DNA from: Pinibacter aurantiacus
GTDB lineage: Bacteria > Bacteroidota > Bacteroidia > Chitinophagales > Chitinophagaceae
Length of the DNA: 64,000 nt
Direction of reading: 5' to 3'
Assembly (NCBI RefSeq): GCF_019130065.1
Contig: NZ_JAHSPG010000009.1
Coordinates: 62,001 to 126,000, forward strand
Part shown: in pieces, positions 20,120 to 29,057 of the stretch
Position numbering within the stretch: the first letter of the stretch is position 1
How the letters are laid out: each line of letters begins with the position of its first letter
Translations under genes and position numbers: made by a program
Notes under the pieces: generated by a model
Database searches by the model: none
Told to the model about the DNA's origin: nothing
What the model saw: only the letters and a program-made list of their open reading frames with translations

Positions 20120-21697
20120 ATGGCAGAAATTAAACCCGATGAAATATCGGCGATATTGAGGCAGCAGTTGAGCAACTTCACCGCTGCTGCAGACCTGGAA
20201 GAAATGGGTACCGTTTTACAGGTAGGTGACGGTATTGCCCGTGTATATGGATTGGGTAATGTACGCAGTGGAGAGTTGGTTGAGTTCGATAATGGAGTTC
20301 AGGCTATCGCCATGAACCTTGAAGAAGATAACGTGGGTGTGGTATTGATGGGTGAAGTAGGCGAAATCAGAGAAGGTGCTAAAGTGCGCCGTACAGGTTT
20401 GATCGCATCTATTAACGTAGGTGAGGGCATGCTTGGACGTGTTGTAAACACTTTGGGTAACCCAATCGATGGTAAAGGTCCGATCACTGGTGAGCGTTAC
20501 GAAATGCCTCTGGAGCGTAAAGCGCCGGGTGTAATTTTCCGTGAGCCGGTAAAAGAGCCTTTGCAAACTGGTATTAAAGCTATCGATGCGATGATCCCTA
20601 TTGGTCGTGGTCAGCGTGAGTTGATCATTGGTGACCGTCAGACTGGTAAAACAGCTATCGCGATCGATACCATCATCAATCAGAAAGAATTTTTCAAAGC
20701 AGGCAAACCTGTTTATTGTATATATGTTGCGATCGGTCAGAAAGCTTCTACCATCGCAGGTGTGATGAAAACATTGGCAGACAACGGCGCGATGGATTAC
20801 ACTGTAATCGTATCTGCATCCGCATCTGAGCCAGCTGCGTTGCAGTTCTACGCTCCATTTGCTGGTGCTGCGATAGGTGAGTTTTTCCGTGATACTGGTC
20901 GTCCGGCTTTGATCATCTATGATGACCTTTCTAAACAAGCTGTGGCTTACCGTGAGGTATCCTTGTTGCTTCGTCGTCCACCGGGACGTGAGGCTTATCC
21001 AGGTGACGTATTCTACCTGCACAGCCGTTTGCTGGAAAGAGCTGCAAAAGTTATCAATAAAGATGACGTTGCTAAAAAAATGAATGATCTTCCTGATTCG
21101 ATCAAACATTTGGTAAAAGGTGGTGGTTCTTTGACTGCTTTGCCAATTATCGAAACACAAGCTGGTGACGTATCTGCATATATCCCTACAAACGTAATTT
21201 CAATTACAGACGGTCAGATCTTCCTGGAAGGTAACTTGTTCAACGCAGGTATCCGTCCGGCGATCAACGTAGGTATCTCTGTAAGCCGTGTGGGTGGTAG
21301 CGCTCAGATCAAATCAATGAAAAAAGTTTCTGGTACATTAAAACTTGACCAGGCGCTTTACCGCGAAATGGAGGCTTTCTCTAAATTCGGTGGTGACCTT
21401 GATGCTGCTACTAAACTGGTGTTGGACAAAGGTGCACGTAACGTGGAAATCCTTAAACAACCTCAGTACTCTCCATACACTGTAGAGAAACAAGTTGCGA
21501 TCATCTATCTTGGTACACAAGGTTTGTTGCGTGAAGTTCCTGTAAGAAGAGTGAAAGAATTTGAACAACAGTTCCTCTCAGAACTGGAAACAAAATTCCC
21601 TGATGTATTGACTGATTTCAAAAAAGGTAATTTACCTGATGACGGAATCAAGAAAATGGTGGAGTTGGCAAGACATATCATTCCTCAGTACAAATAA
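20120..21697 (+). CDS. atpA: ATP synthase F1 subunit alpha
   Basis: 525 residues. Walker A GDRQTGKT at 171-178; [30 protein letters not shown] contains the Walker B-type strand and the arginine-finger region. It forms the non-catalytic nucleotide sites of the alpha3beta3 head. The usual next gene in this phylum, atpG, is not there: a terminator and an unrelated lipoprotein gene follow. atpD and atpC are also outside the window. Confidence 0.97.
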   Translation: MAEIKPDEISAILRQQLSNFTAAADLEEMGTVLQVGDGIARVYGLGNVRSGELVEFDNGVQAIAMNLEEDNVGVVLMGEVGEIREGAKVRRTGLIASINVGEGMLGRVVNTLGNPIDGKGPITGERYEMPLERKAPGVIFREPVKEPLQTGIKAIDAMIPIGRGQRELIIGDRQTGKTAIAIDTIINQKEFFKAGKPVYCIYVAIGQKASTIAGVMKTLADNGAMDYTVIVSASASEPAALQFYAPFAGAAIGEFFRDTGRPALIIYDDLSKQAVAYREVSLLLRRPPGREAYPGDVFYLHSRLLERAAKVINKDDVAKKMNDLPDSIKHLVKGGGSLTALPIIETQAGDVSAYIPTNVISITDGQIFLEGNLFNAGIRPAINVGISVSRVGGSAQIKSMKKVSGTLKLDQALYREMEAFSKFGGDLDAATKLVLDKGARNVEILKQPQYSPYTVEKQVAIIYLGTQGLLREVPVRRVKEFEQQFLSELETKFPDVLTDFKKGNLPDDGIKKMVELARHIIPQYK

Positions 21698-21717
21698 GAT
21701 CTACCCGATCATATATC

Positions 21718-21752
21718 ATAAAGGCCGTCTCGAAAGAGATGGCCTTTATTTT
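21718..21752 (+). terminator. Rho-independent terminator closing the atp operon
   Basis: Stem AAAGGCCGTCTC/GAGATGGCCTTT (one G-U pair) with a short GAAA-type loop and a T-rich tail, 20 nt after atpA. Its presence shows that atpG is not co-transcribed here. Confidence 0.88.
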
Positions 21753-21873
21753 GTCTTAGCTTTTGGTTGGAGTATTACCCGGGTATTTGCACTCAAATTT
21801 CCGGTAGACGTAGGAAAAGGCTGGTTTTTTTTATATTTTGGAATAACCTCCCCTAAAATTAAACTTTTGAGCT

Positions 21874-23262
21874 ATGAAAAAGGTTCTTCTATTATTATCC
21901 GCGATACCGCTTTTGACAATCTCATGTCGCAAGTCGCATGACACTGACCCAACCCAAAAAGTAACAAAGACTATAACCATACAGCCAGATGCCAGCACCG
22001 GACAAGATTGCACGGTTGCTTATCGCGAAACTGATGGCGGCGTTCGTGCCGCCGGTAATATGAACGCGCTTCACAACCTTGTTGCGGCAAGAGCAACATG
22101 GAATGCTTCCGGAGCAGGAGAAGGTACGGAGCGCGGCTATATTAAGTTTGCAGCGCTCGATACAATTCCTCAGAAGGCCACTATTAAATCAGCGAAACTT
22201 TATTTATATGGAGTTGAATCCAGTTCTGAAATCACAGCAGGAAACTCGGTTTATCCTGGTTCCAATTATTCATCATTTGGTGATAACAAAACATGGTTAA
22301 AAAGGGTAACTGCTAACTGGGATCAAACAACTATTAACTGGAACAACAAACCAGGTACTGTAGAAGATAACAAAGTAGAGTTGCCGGTATCTACAATGCA
22401 GTGGGGTTTCGACGTTACTGATATTGATGTCACAGCAATGGTGCAAGACATGGTCACAAGCAATCATAATTATGGTTTTTGCTTACAGTTGCAGGTGGAG
22501 CAGATTTACAGGTTCTTACTGTTTGGGACATGCGAAGTTGCCAACGCGTCAAAACGTCCAAAGCTTGTTGTTACTTACGAATATGTTCCCGGCGAAAAGT
22601 CGAATACTCCACAACCTGTCACAAAAACTTCAACTATGCAACCGGGCGCAGACAAAGGACAGGATTGCACAGTTGCCTATCGTGAAACAGATGGTGGCGC
22701 ACGTGCTGCCGGTAATATGAATGCCCTTCAAAACCTGGTTGCAGCAAGAGCAACTTGGAATGCTTCGGGAGCGGGTGAAGGCTCTGAGCGTGGTTATATA
22801 AAGTTCGTCGATATAGATTCAATTCCGGCCGAGGCTACCATTAAATCAGCCAAGCTTTCTTTGTACGGAGTTGATGCAAGCATAAGTCCTGAGATCACGG
22901 CGGGCAACTCATATTATCCAGGTTCTGGTTATGCTTCATATGGCGACAACAAAACATGGTTAAAAAGAGTAGCTGCTAACTGGGATCAAGCAACTATCAA
23001 CTGGAACAATAAGCCGGTTACTGTTGAAGAAAATAAAGTGGAATTGCCATATTCTGCAACCCAATGGAACTTTGATGTAACGGATATTGATGTTACAGCG
23101 ATGGTGCAGGACATGGTTACAAAAAAGCAGAATTATGGATTTTGTTTTCAATTGCAGGTAGAACAGATTTACAGGTTCCTGGTATTTGGAACGAGCGAAG
23201 TGGCCAATGCAGCAAAACGTCCGAAGCTAGTGGTTACATATGAGTACACCCCCAAGAACTAA
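21874..23262 (+). CDS. Lipoprotein with two tandem DNRLRE-type domains
   Basis: 462 residues. Signal peptide II with Cys18 (LTISCRK). The mature protein is two nearly identical copies of about 205 residues, offset by 219 residues: DCTVAYRETDGG, then GYIKF...TIKSAKLYLYGV, WNNKP, and DVTDIDVTAMVQDMV occur in both. GYIKF...AtIKSAKL is the hallmark of the DNRLRE (disaggregatase-related) beta-sandwich. The DNA copies (from about 21961 and 22618) are still very similar, so the duplication is young or kept uniform. Likely an outer-membrane surface protein binding a polymer; no catalytic site seen. Confidence 0.75.
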   Translation: MKKVLLLLSAIPLLTISCRKSHDTDPTQKVTKTITIQPDASTGQDCTVAYRETDGGVRAAGNMNALHNLVAARATWNASGAGEGTERGYIKFAALDTIPQKATIKSAKLYLYGVESSSEITAGNSVYPGSNYSSFGDNKTWLKRVTANWDQTTINWNNKPGTVEDNKVELPVSTMQWGFDVTDIDVTAMVQDMVTSNHNYGFCLQLQVEQIYRFLLFGTCEVANASKRPKLVVTYEYVPGEKSNTPQPVTKTSTMQPGADKGQDCTVAYRETDGGARAAGNMNALQNLVAARATWNASGAGEGSERGYIKFVDIDSIPAEATIKSAKLSLYGVDASISPEITAGNSYYPGSGYASYGDNKTWLKRVAANWDQATINWNNKPVTVEENKVELPYSATQWNFDVTDIDVTAMVQDMVTKKQNYGFCFQLQVEQIYRFLVFGTSEVANAAKRPKLVVTYEYTPKN

Positions 23263-23285
23263 TTTTATAGTAAATAGTAAATGGA

Positions 23286-23314
23286 AACAGCAAGTCAACG
23301 CTTGCTGTTTTTTA
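23286..23314 (+). terminator. Rho-independent terminator after the DNRLRE lipoprotein
   Basis: Stem AACAGCAAG/CTTGCTGTT with a TCAACG loop and a T-rich tail. Confidence 0.88.
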
Positions 23315-23381
23315 TTTGGATAAATCGACGTTTTGTTATGTAATTCATATCGCATAGGCATCATAGATAAAAAGCTGCTGT

Positions 23382-24152
23382 ATGAGCCCTAAGATTACGT
23401 TGCATATAGATAATCCCTGCCAGCAAGATTGGACAAAAATGACGCCACAGGAAAAAGGCAGGCATTGTGCCCTTTGCAATAAAACGGTAACTGATTTCAG
23501 TCTTTGGAGCGATAAACAGATAATGGCCTACCTGAAAAAGAGCCACACTGAAATTTGCGGACGATTGCAACCTCATCAACTCGACCGAACTTTAGATTTG
23601 AAGAAATCAAATGACGAGATTTCTAAACTCAAACTTGTCTTCACTTTTCTAACGAGTTTCTGGATAGGAATCAACGTGAAGGCTCAAGGCAAAATGCCAA
23701 TAAAGCATAAAGAGCTGATTGCAAGAGAAACAAAACGAGGGCAAATTCATCCCAAAGAGTTTTCAAAAAAAGATAGTGTATCGTTGTCGGGGTTTGTAAA
23801 AGACCAAAGGGGAAATGCCGTCAGCAGTGCGATCATAAGCATAAACGGAATTGCGTGTTGCATAACGGATAGCCTGGGCTATTTTGATCTGAGTAAAACA
23901 ACTGGCCTAACGCGGGACAGCATAGATATTGCAATCTCTGCAGTTGGCTATGCAACAACATACATGAAGCAGCCAGTGGATAATTCTACGAAAATGGACG
24001 TTGTACTAAATGATATTGAAATTGCCTGTCCCGCTAAAGAATATAATTTGGGTTCATTGTTAGAGGGCCGTGTAGGCGGTATATCTTTCAAAAAAAGATC
24101 TATTGTTGATCGATTTATATTTTCATTGAAATCAGCGGTCACTAAAAAATAA
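23382..24152 (+). CDS. Membrane protein: four-cysteine N-terminal module plus carboxypeptidase-like regulatory domain
   Basis: 256 residues. The cytoplasmic N-terminus has cysteines at 13, 29, 32 and 59 in the context NPCQQDW, GRHCALC, EICGRL, followed by HQLDRTL. It reads as a small zinc-ribbon-like module. A hydrophobic segment (about 82-98, VFTFLTSFWIGINVKA) follows, then a carboxypeptidase-regulatory-like beta-sandwich at about 131-205 (SLSGFVKDQRGNAVSSAIIS...IAISAVGYATTY). The next gene is a paralogue with all four cysteines at identical positions. Function unknown. Confidence 0.7.
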   Translation: MSPKITLHIDNPCQQDWTKMTPQEKGRHCALCNKTVTDFSLWSDKQIMAYLKKSHTEICGRLQPHQLDRTLDLKKSNDEISKLKLVFTFLTSFWIGINVKAQGKMPIKHKELIARETKRGQIHPKEFSKKDSVSLSGFVKDQRGNAVSSAIISINGIACCITDSLGYFDLSKTTGLTRDSIDIAISAVGYATTYMKQPVDNSTKMDVVLNDIEIACPAKEYNLGSLLEGRVGGISFKKRSIVDRFIFSLKSAVTKK

Positions 24153-24232
24153 TAGACAAGGGGCAATGCGGTATTCTTTTTAATGGATTTATGCAATCGG
24201 ATTTTTTTTGCATCCTTCTATAAAATTGCCAT

Positions 24233-25297
24233 ATGAGTACTAAAACAAGTCTGCACATCGCCGATCCCTGCCATGAGGATTGGAATAAAATGAGCACCAC
24301 AGACAAAGGCAGGTTTTGCCAAAGTTGCTCCAAACAAGTGGTTGATTTTAGCCTGCTAAGTGACAAGCAAATTCTGGAATATTTCTCCAAACAGAAAGGG
24401 AATACGTGTGGGCGTTTCCGTGATGACCAGCTTGACAGGCCACTGGACAAGCAACAGGCGAAGGCCAAAGTGTCTCTGTGGAAGTGGATTATGACAGTGG
24501 GTTTTGGATTTTGGTTCAGCAATAAAGCCGTGTCACAAACAGGAGAAACACAATTAAAAACAGACTCAAAAACGCAGCTCGTGGATGCACCGCAGGATGT
24601 GGTGTATTTTGGTATGGTGGCTTCTGTGGAAGGAAAGGAGTATGTTGACCAAAAGACTCACAAGAATTTGCATATAAAAGGAACGGTAGTGAACAATGCA
24701 AATGAGCCATTGGCCGGAGCCAGTATTTCGCTAAACGGTAAAGCTTATAAAGTTTCAGCAAGTGATGGAACATTCAGTATTAATGCGAAAATTCCGATAA
24801 GTAAAGACAGTGTTGAGTTATCAGTTTCCTCTATTGGTTATGAAACAAAAAATGTAAAAGTTTTATCTGCCAGCAAAAAGGATATGTTGGTGGAAATGAT
24901 TCCCAAAGCTGCAGAACTGAAAGAAGTTGTTGTGGTGGCGTATCCTTCTACCAGATGCACGATGGTTATGGGCGGAGCCATTGGAGTTAGTACAACCGTA
25001 TTCACACAGGTCGTTGATTCAGTTAAAAAGGTAACCGGCAACGGTTGGTTTACTGCTTATCCTAATCCAGCGCGAAAAGGCGGAGCAATTAACATACAAT
25101 TAAAAGAAGAAGGCAATTATTCCCTCCAATTAATCAGCAACTCATCCCAACTAATTTCATCGCAAAAAATAACGTCTGCCAAGGGCCAGCTTTTTCAATT
25201 GCAAATATCAGCATCTCTTGCTTCTGGCATTTATTACATTAGAATGGTGAATGAACAAACGGGCAAGCTGTATACGGACAAGGTGGTGGTGTTGTAG
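24233..25297 (+). CDS. Paralogue of the preceding gene, with an added type IX-like C-terminal domain
   Basis: 354 residues. The same N-terminal module (Cys13, Cys29, Cys32, Cys59; DKGRFCQSC, TCGRFRDDQLDRPL), one hydrophobic segment at about 85-100 (WIMTVGFGFWFSNKAVS), a carboxypeptidase-regulatory-like domain at about 144-220 (IKGTVVNNANEPLAGASISL), and at the end WFTAYPNPARKGGAI...GIYYIRMVNEQTGKLYTDKVVVL, which is a type A T9SS sorting domain pattern. A sorting domain on a protein with an apparent cytoplasmic module is odd: either the N-terminal part acts as an unusual signal anchor or the C-terminal fold has another role. Confidence 0.7.
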   Translation: MSTKTSLHIADPCHEDWNKMSTTDKGRFCQSCSKQVVDFSLLSDKQILEYFSKQKGNTCGRFRDDQLDRPLDKQQAKAKVSLWKWIMTVGFGFWFSNKAVSQTGETQLKTDSKTQLVDAPQDVVYFGMVASVEGKEYVDQKTHKNLHIKGTVVNNANEPLAGASISLNGKAYKVSASDGTFSINAKIPISKDSVELSVSSIGYETKNVKVLSASKKDMLVEMIPKAAELKEVVVVAYPSTRCTMVMGGAIGVSTTVFTQVVDSVKKVTGNGWFTAYPNPARKGGAINIQLKEEGNYSLQLISNSSQLISSQKITSAKGQLFQLQISASLASGIYYIRMVNEQTGKLYTDKVVVL

Positions 25298-25309
25298 AAT
25301 TGTTATTTA

Positions 25310-25466
25310 ATTGAAAATTGAAAGTTGAAAATTGAAAATTGTCGGTTCGTAAAGCGCAAGAAACAATACCTCTATTCGTTTGTTTCCTACCCTCAAAACT
25401 TGTTCTCCATGCGCAACGGTTAACAACTCTTAATTTTCAACTTTCAATTTTCAATTTTCAACTCTC
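25310..25466. repeat. Heptad inverted-repeat element, word ATTGAAA
   Basis: The left arm (25310-25341) is ATTGAAA, ATTGAAA, GTTGAAA, ATTGAAA, ATTG. The right arm (25431-25466) is the complement. The spacer is about 90 nt. The -7 box of the alcohol dehydrogenase follows 8 nt after the right arm. Confidence 0.87.
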
Positions 25467-25474
25467 TAAGGCTC

Positions 25475-25482
25475 TATCTTTG
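25475..25482 (+). promoter_or_regulatory. -7 element TATCTTTG
   Basis: Exact TAnnTTTG match, 28 nt before the alcohol dehydrogenase ATG. The upstream -33 region would fall inside the heptad arm. Confidence 0.6.
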
Positions 25483-25510
25483 CTCATCCGTTTATTTAAA
25501 AAATCAACCA

Positions 25511-26557
25511 ATGATAGCAACAAAAGCGTATGCAGCTCAAAGTGCCATAACTCCTTTGGCGCCTTATGATTTCGAGCGCAGGGATGTTAGACCAGATGAT
25601 GTTCAGATAGAAATTCTTTATTGCGGAGTTTGTCACTCAGACCTTCACCAGATAAGAAACGAGTGGGGCGGTTCTATTTATCCAATGGTGCCGGGACATG
25701 AGATTGTCGGCAAAGTGGTAAACGTAGGATCGAATGTAACAAAGTTCAAAGTGGGCGACATTGCCGGCGTGGGCGTGTTGATCGATTCATGTCGTGTGTG
25801 CGATCATTGCAAACAGGACCTCGAAAACTATTGCGTGGAAGGAATGACCGGCACGTACAACGGTTACGAGCGCGATAAAAAAACAATTGCACAAGGCGGT
25901 TACTCTACACAAATTGTTGTGGACGAAAAGTACACTTTGAAAATTTCTCCAAATGCAGACCTTAAAGGTGTTGCTCCGCTGCTGTGTGCGGGTATCACCA
26001 CCTATTCACCTTTGCGTTATGTTGGTGTGAAAGAAGGCACAAAAGTAGGCGTTGTTGGCCTTGGCGGTTTGGGTCACATGGGTGTTAAATTTGCTGCTTC
26101 ATTTGGTGCAGAAGTAACCATGCTAAGCACTTCAAAATCTAAAGAAGCCGACGCGAAAAAATTAGGCGCTCACAATTTTGCACTGACTACAGATGCGGAA
26201 GGAATGAAAAAATACCACAACTATTTTGATGTGATCCTTGATACAGCCTCTGCCAATCACAGCTATGAACAATATCTGGATTTGCTGGCCCTCAATGGTA
26301 AACTGATTGTTGTTGGGTTGCCTGAACAACCTTCACAAGTAGGTGCATTCAAATTGCTGAACAATCGCAGAAGCATTATCGGCTCTATGATTGGTGGTTT
26401 GAAAGAAACGCAGGAAATGCTTGATTATTGCGCTGAAAAAAATATCACTGCTGATGTAGAAGTCATCAATATTCAGGATGTTAACGATGCATACGAAAGA
26501 ATGCTAAAAGGAGATGTGAGGTATAGGTTTGTGATTGATATTGCGTCTTTGAAGTAA
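25511..26557 (+). CDS. Zinc-dependent NAD(P) alcohol dehydrogenase (YahK/cinnamyl-type)
   Basis: 348 residues, medium-chain dehydrogenase. Catalytic zinc ligands Cys41 (GVCHSD), His63 (PGHE) and Cys159; structural zinc Cys94, Cys97, Cys100 and Cys108. Rossmann motif GLGGLG at 183-188. Ser/Thr/Lys follow the second strand (LSTSKSKE), which favours NADPH over NADH. It reduces aldehydes to alcohols in the cytoplasm; YahK and CAD-type enzymes are the closest families by motif. The stop codon TAA is the first part of a heptad arm. Confidence 0.9.
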   Translation: MIATKAYAAQSAITPLAPYDFERRDVRPDDVQIEILYCGVCHSDLHQIRNEWGGSIYPMVPGHEIVGKVVNVGSNVTKFKVGDIAGVGVLIDSCRVCDHCKQDLENYCVEGMTGTYNGYERDKKTIAQGGYSTQIVVDEKYTLKISPNADLKGVAPLLCAGITTYSPLRYVGVKEGTKVGVVGLGGLGHMGVKFAASFGAEVTMLSTSKSKEADAKKLGAHNFALTTDAEGMKKYHNYFDVILDTASANHSYEQYLDLLALNGKLIVVGLPEQPSQVGAFKLLNNRRSIIGSMIGGLKETQEMLDYCAEKNITADVEVINIQDVNDAYERMLKGDVRYRFVIDIASLK

Positions 26558-26699
26558 TTAATAATTAATAATGAATAATTAATAGACGCATCTTCGAACT
26601 AAGGGAGTGACATTCTTTCGAGATTAGACATAAAGCAAGGGCCGCATTCAATAACGAATGCGGCCCTATTAATTATCAATTATTAATTATTAATTTTCC
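26555..26699. repeat. Heptad inverted-repeat element, word TAATTAA, bounded by two stop codons
   Basis: The left arm (26555-26585) begins with the TAA stop of the alcohol dehydrogenase and reads TAATTAA, TAATTAA, TAATGAA, TAATTAA, TAG. The right arm (26666-26699) contains the TAA stop of the convergent gene. Inside is a strong hairpin (26639-26666). The element fills the complete convergent gap. Confidence 0.9.
26639..26666. terminator. Bidirectional terminator hairpin
   Basis: Perfect stem GGGCCGCATTC/GAATGCGGCCC with a 6-nt loop between two convergent genes. The flanks are AT-rich, without a long T-run. Confidence 0.7.
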
Positions 26700-28894
26700 T
26701 CCACTTCCACTTGCTTCTTATAAGCCTTTATAAACAGCGCTCCCAAATTCTTATACGGCGGAATGTAATCTTCAAACCTGCTTTTGGCTTCGCCGGAAAA
26801 ACGTTTGGATAAGTCGCTCCACATATTCATCCATTCGATGTTTTTGCCATTGCGGATCGCTTTGTTGATCTCTTCTAATATAGGTTCATTTACCGTTCTT
26901 GTGCCCACTTGCTTGGAAGAAATGATGTGCGCATCTTCACTGATGGAAAGCACTTCGTGTAAATTATTATACCCGCCACAAGAGCCGAGGATCACAATTT
27001 TTGCCGAAGGCTGAATTTGCTCCAACGAATACTTTACGTGATAGCTGTGACCACGGTGTATGAAGATGGTGGGGTGAATGTCCTTTGAGTCAAGATATTG
27101 ATCCAATGCTGCCTGTGCTTTTGCATCGGGATCATTTTCGCCATACAATGGTTTGTTGGCAAATATCCAAACCGGTTTGCCTTTTGTAGATTTGATCGTT
27201 ACCCAGTTAGGATTTTCAGCAACGCTCCACTCTGGCCTTCCGCGAAACAGGCTCATGAAGTTGGCGTAAGAATTTTGTCCGTCCTTATCCTCATCACCAT
27301 AAAAGAAAACCTGCTGAACAATGCGTCCGCTGTCATCCACCAATGCATTGTAATTAACAGAGTAAATAGGAGGTATGCCGAGCTTTTGGGCAAGGTCGAT
27401 ATTCTTGCTGGTATCTGCAGATTCAAACAACGTTTTTTCCAGCATATATACCACTTGTCCGTTCTTGTCATTGTTCCTCTGGCAACGGGTAAAGTTCCAG
27501 TTGGCTTCATCCAGCATCAACTTTGCCACTTGTTTGTTCTTTTCGAAAATGCTGCTGTAAGAATCCGCCACGTCTACGGCATCTTCCATGTTTTTGGCGG
27601 TTGCAGATTTTTCGAGCCCGAACATAAACGCACGCATCAAAGATGTTGCATTTTCCTGTGGCATAGATTTCAGAAAATCATTCAAAGTGTTATAAGCTGC
27701 GGCCATTTTGATGAACTTCCTGAAATAATCTGCATTTACGCTCAAAATCAGACTATCACCACGCGGCACTTTCATTTTTTGGAATATGCGCTTGAAAACG
27801 CCGATATAGCTGGATGTGTAAATTTCTTCTTCACCCAACACGCACAAATAGTAAAGCTCCTGCGCATTCAGCGGGTCAAGTACTTTAAATCTTACAGGAT
27901 CAGGGCTGTCATGCAGGCCATTAATCTGGGAAATGAAAGTGTTTTTTGCTTTGCTCACCATCATTTTAGTAAGCGCATCCATTTCCATCGGAGTATCTTT
28001 TTGCGGTCCTATTACGCGTCCCACATAATCGATCCTTGTTTTTACCAGCAACTTGTAATAGCTGATGTCATTTTCCTTTTGCTTGTCAATTTCCTCGATG
28101 GTGATCTTGTTTTTTACCAGCATGTCGAGGAATGGGAAATACAGCTGTCCGCTTTTGCTTTTGGACAACAGCACTATTGTTTGCACCAGCGAATCCTGGT
28201 TTGAATGTATTCTTCCACTCAGCTTGTCATGCGCAGAGGCGAAGTCATACAATCGCATCGGGTCGTTGTGCGCAGCCACGGCGATCAAACTGTCGGTAAA
28301 AGGAAGATCAGTATTTGTTTTGAGCGTATTTAAAATTTCATCGGGGTGGTTTGACAGATATTTTCTGATGATGATGATCTTAGAAACCTGCGTTCCGGGA
28401 TTTTCCGGCAATATTGCAAAGCAATCGATCAATATTTTTCCAACGGCATAAATGTTATTGTTTACCACTGGTTCAATGCTTTGGCCTTTTTCATCCAACG
28501 CCATTCCCTGTTCAAATCCATTTACCAGCGCCGGCGCCATGGTAGCGGGAAAATCACGCTTGCGATAATTTGTCACATATCCTTTAACCATCGTTTCCAG
28601 CCCACGCAGGTACTTGATTTTTGCATTGTGCGAAAGGGTGGAGTCCAGTTCTATTGTTTTCTGCAGCTCATCTACTTTGTCAATAAGGGCGTATTCTATT
28701 TGAAGGTTTACGGTTTCATCCCGGGCGATCATTATAGTAGAATCTGTTTTCCCATCAAGTGAGTAGACTTTTTTCTGATATTTATCTATTCCATCGTGAA
28801 AAAGCACCCGTCGTTTGTCAACAGGGTAATCGTTCTGCGCATCTGCATTCTGTAATAATGCCAGGCCAAGGAGCAGGGCTATTAATTTATTCAT
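26690..28894 (-). CDS. Large secreted protein with a possible clan CD (caspase/gingipain-like) protease end
   Basis: 734 residues, cleavable signal peptide (LIALLLGLALLQNADAQ). The long middle is helical, with many charged residues and no family I recognise. Near the end, a strand plus His (PTIFIHRGHSYH, His616) is followed 23 residues later by a strand plus Cys (AKIVILGSCGGYNN, Cys639). This strand-H-G-H / strand-G-S-C-G order is that of the catalytic His-Cys dyad in caspases, gingipains and CHAT proteases. The stop codon lies inside a heptad arm. It is divergent from the response regulator gene, with which it shares a promoter region. The protease assignment is tentative. Confidence 0.6.
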   Translation of the reverse strand: MNKLIALLLGLALLQNADAQNDYPVDKRRVLFHDGIDKYQKKVYSLDGKTDSTIMIARDETVNLQIEYALIDKVDELQKTIELDSTLSHNAKIKYLRGLETMVKGYVTNYRKRDFPATMAPALVNGFEQGMALDEKGQSIEPVVNNNIYAVGKILIDCFAILPENPGTQVSKIIIIRKYLSNHPDEILNTLKTNTDLPFTDSLIAVAAHNDPMRLYDFASAHDKLSGRIHSNQDSLVQTIVLLSKSKSGQLYFPFLDMLVKNKITIEEIDKQKENDISYYKLLVKTRIDYVGRVIGPQKDTPMEMDALTKMMVSKAKNTFISQINGLHDSPDPVRFKVLDPLNAQELYYLCVLGEEEIYTSSYIGVFKRIFQKMKVPRGDSLILSVNADYFRKFIKMAAAYNTLNDFLKSMPQENATSLMRAFMFGLEKSATAKNMEDAVDVADSYSSIFEKNKQVAKLMLDEANWNFTRCQRNNDKNGQVVYMLEKTLFESADTSKNIDLAQKLGIPPIYSVNYNALVDDSGRIVQQVFFYGDEDKDGQNSYANFMSLFRGRPEWSVAENPNWVTIKSTKGKPVWIFANKPLYGENDPDAKAQAALDQYLDSKDIHPTIFIHRGHSYHVKYSLEQIQPSAKIVILGSCGGYNNLHEVLSISEDAHIISSKQVGTRTVNEPILEEINKAIRNGKNIEWMNMWSDLSKRFSGEAKSRFEDYIPPYKNLGALFIKAYKKQVEVEEN

Positions 28895-28945
28895 AACTAA
28901 CGGGTTCCAATTATCAGCAAAAATACTATCAATAAATATACCTGC

Positions 28946-28967
28946 CTTAACATTAAGGTAATACAGG
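28946..28967 (+). promoter_or_regulatory. Two-unit Pho-box-like site before the response regulator
   Basis: CTTAACATTAA and GGTAATACAGG in 11-bp register copy units 1 and 2 of the array at 3788 (CTTAACATTGC, GGTAATATTAG). The site is 66 nt before the -7 box of the regulator gene and could also serve the divergent gene at 28894. Confidence 0.5.
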
Positions 28968-29032
28968 CCGGATTTGCCTGTAGCTTAACAATTTCATAAT
29001 CGAATTCGTAATTTATGCATTATGGCGTAAAT

Positions 29033-29040
29033 TAACTTTG
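29033..29040 (+). promoter_or_regulatory. -7 element TAACTTTG
   Basis: Exact TAnnTTTG box 17 nt before the ATG of the response regulator. Confidence 0.6.
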
Positions 29041-29057
29041 CGTAAACAAATTGTTAA

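Noticed and set aside
20216-21160. 314-codon open frame antisense to atpA
   Set aside because: It lies entirely opposite a highly conserved gene with clear codon constraint; the product is Cys/Phe/Thr-rich without recognisable domains.
27098-28204. 368-codon open frame antisense to the large secreted protein
   Set aside because: Composition is that of an antisense shadow (many Phe, Cys, His), and the opposite strand has a signal peptide and ordered structure.
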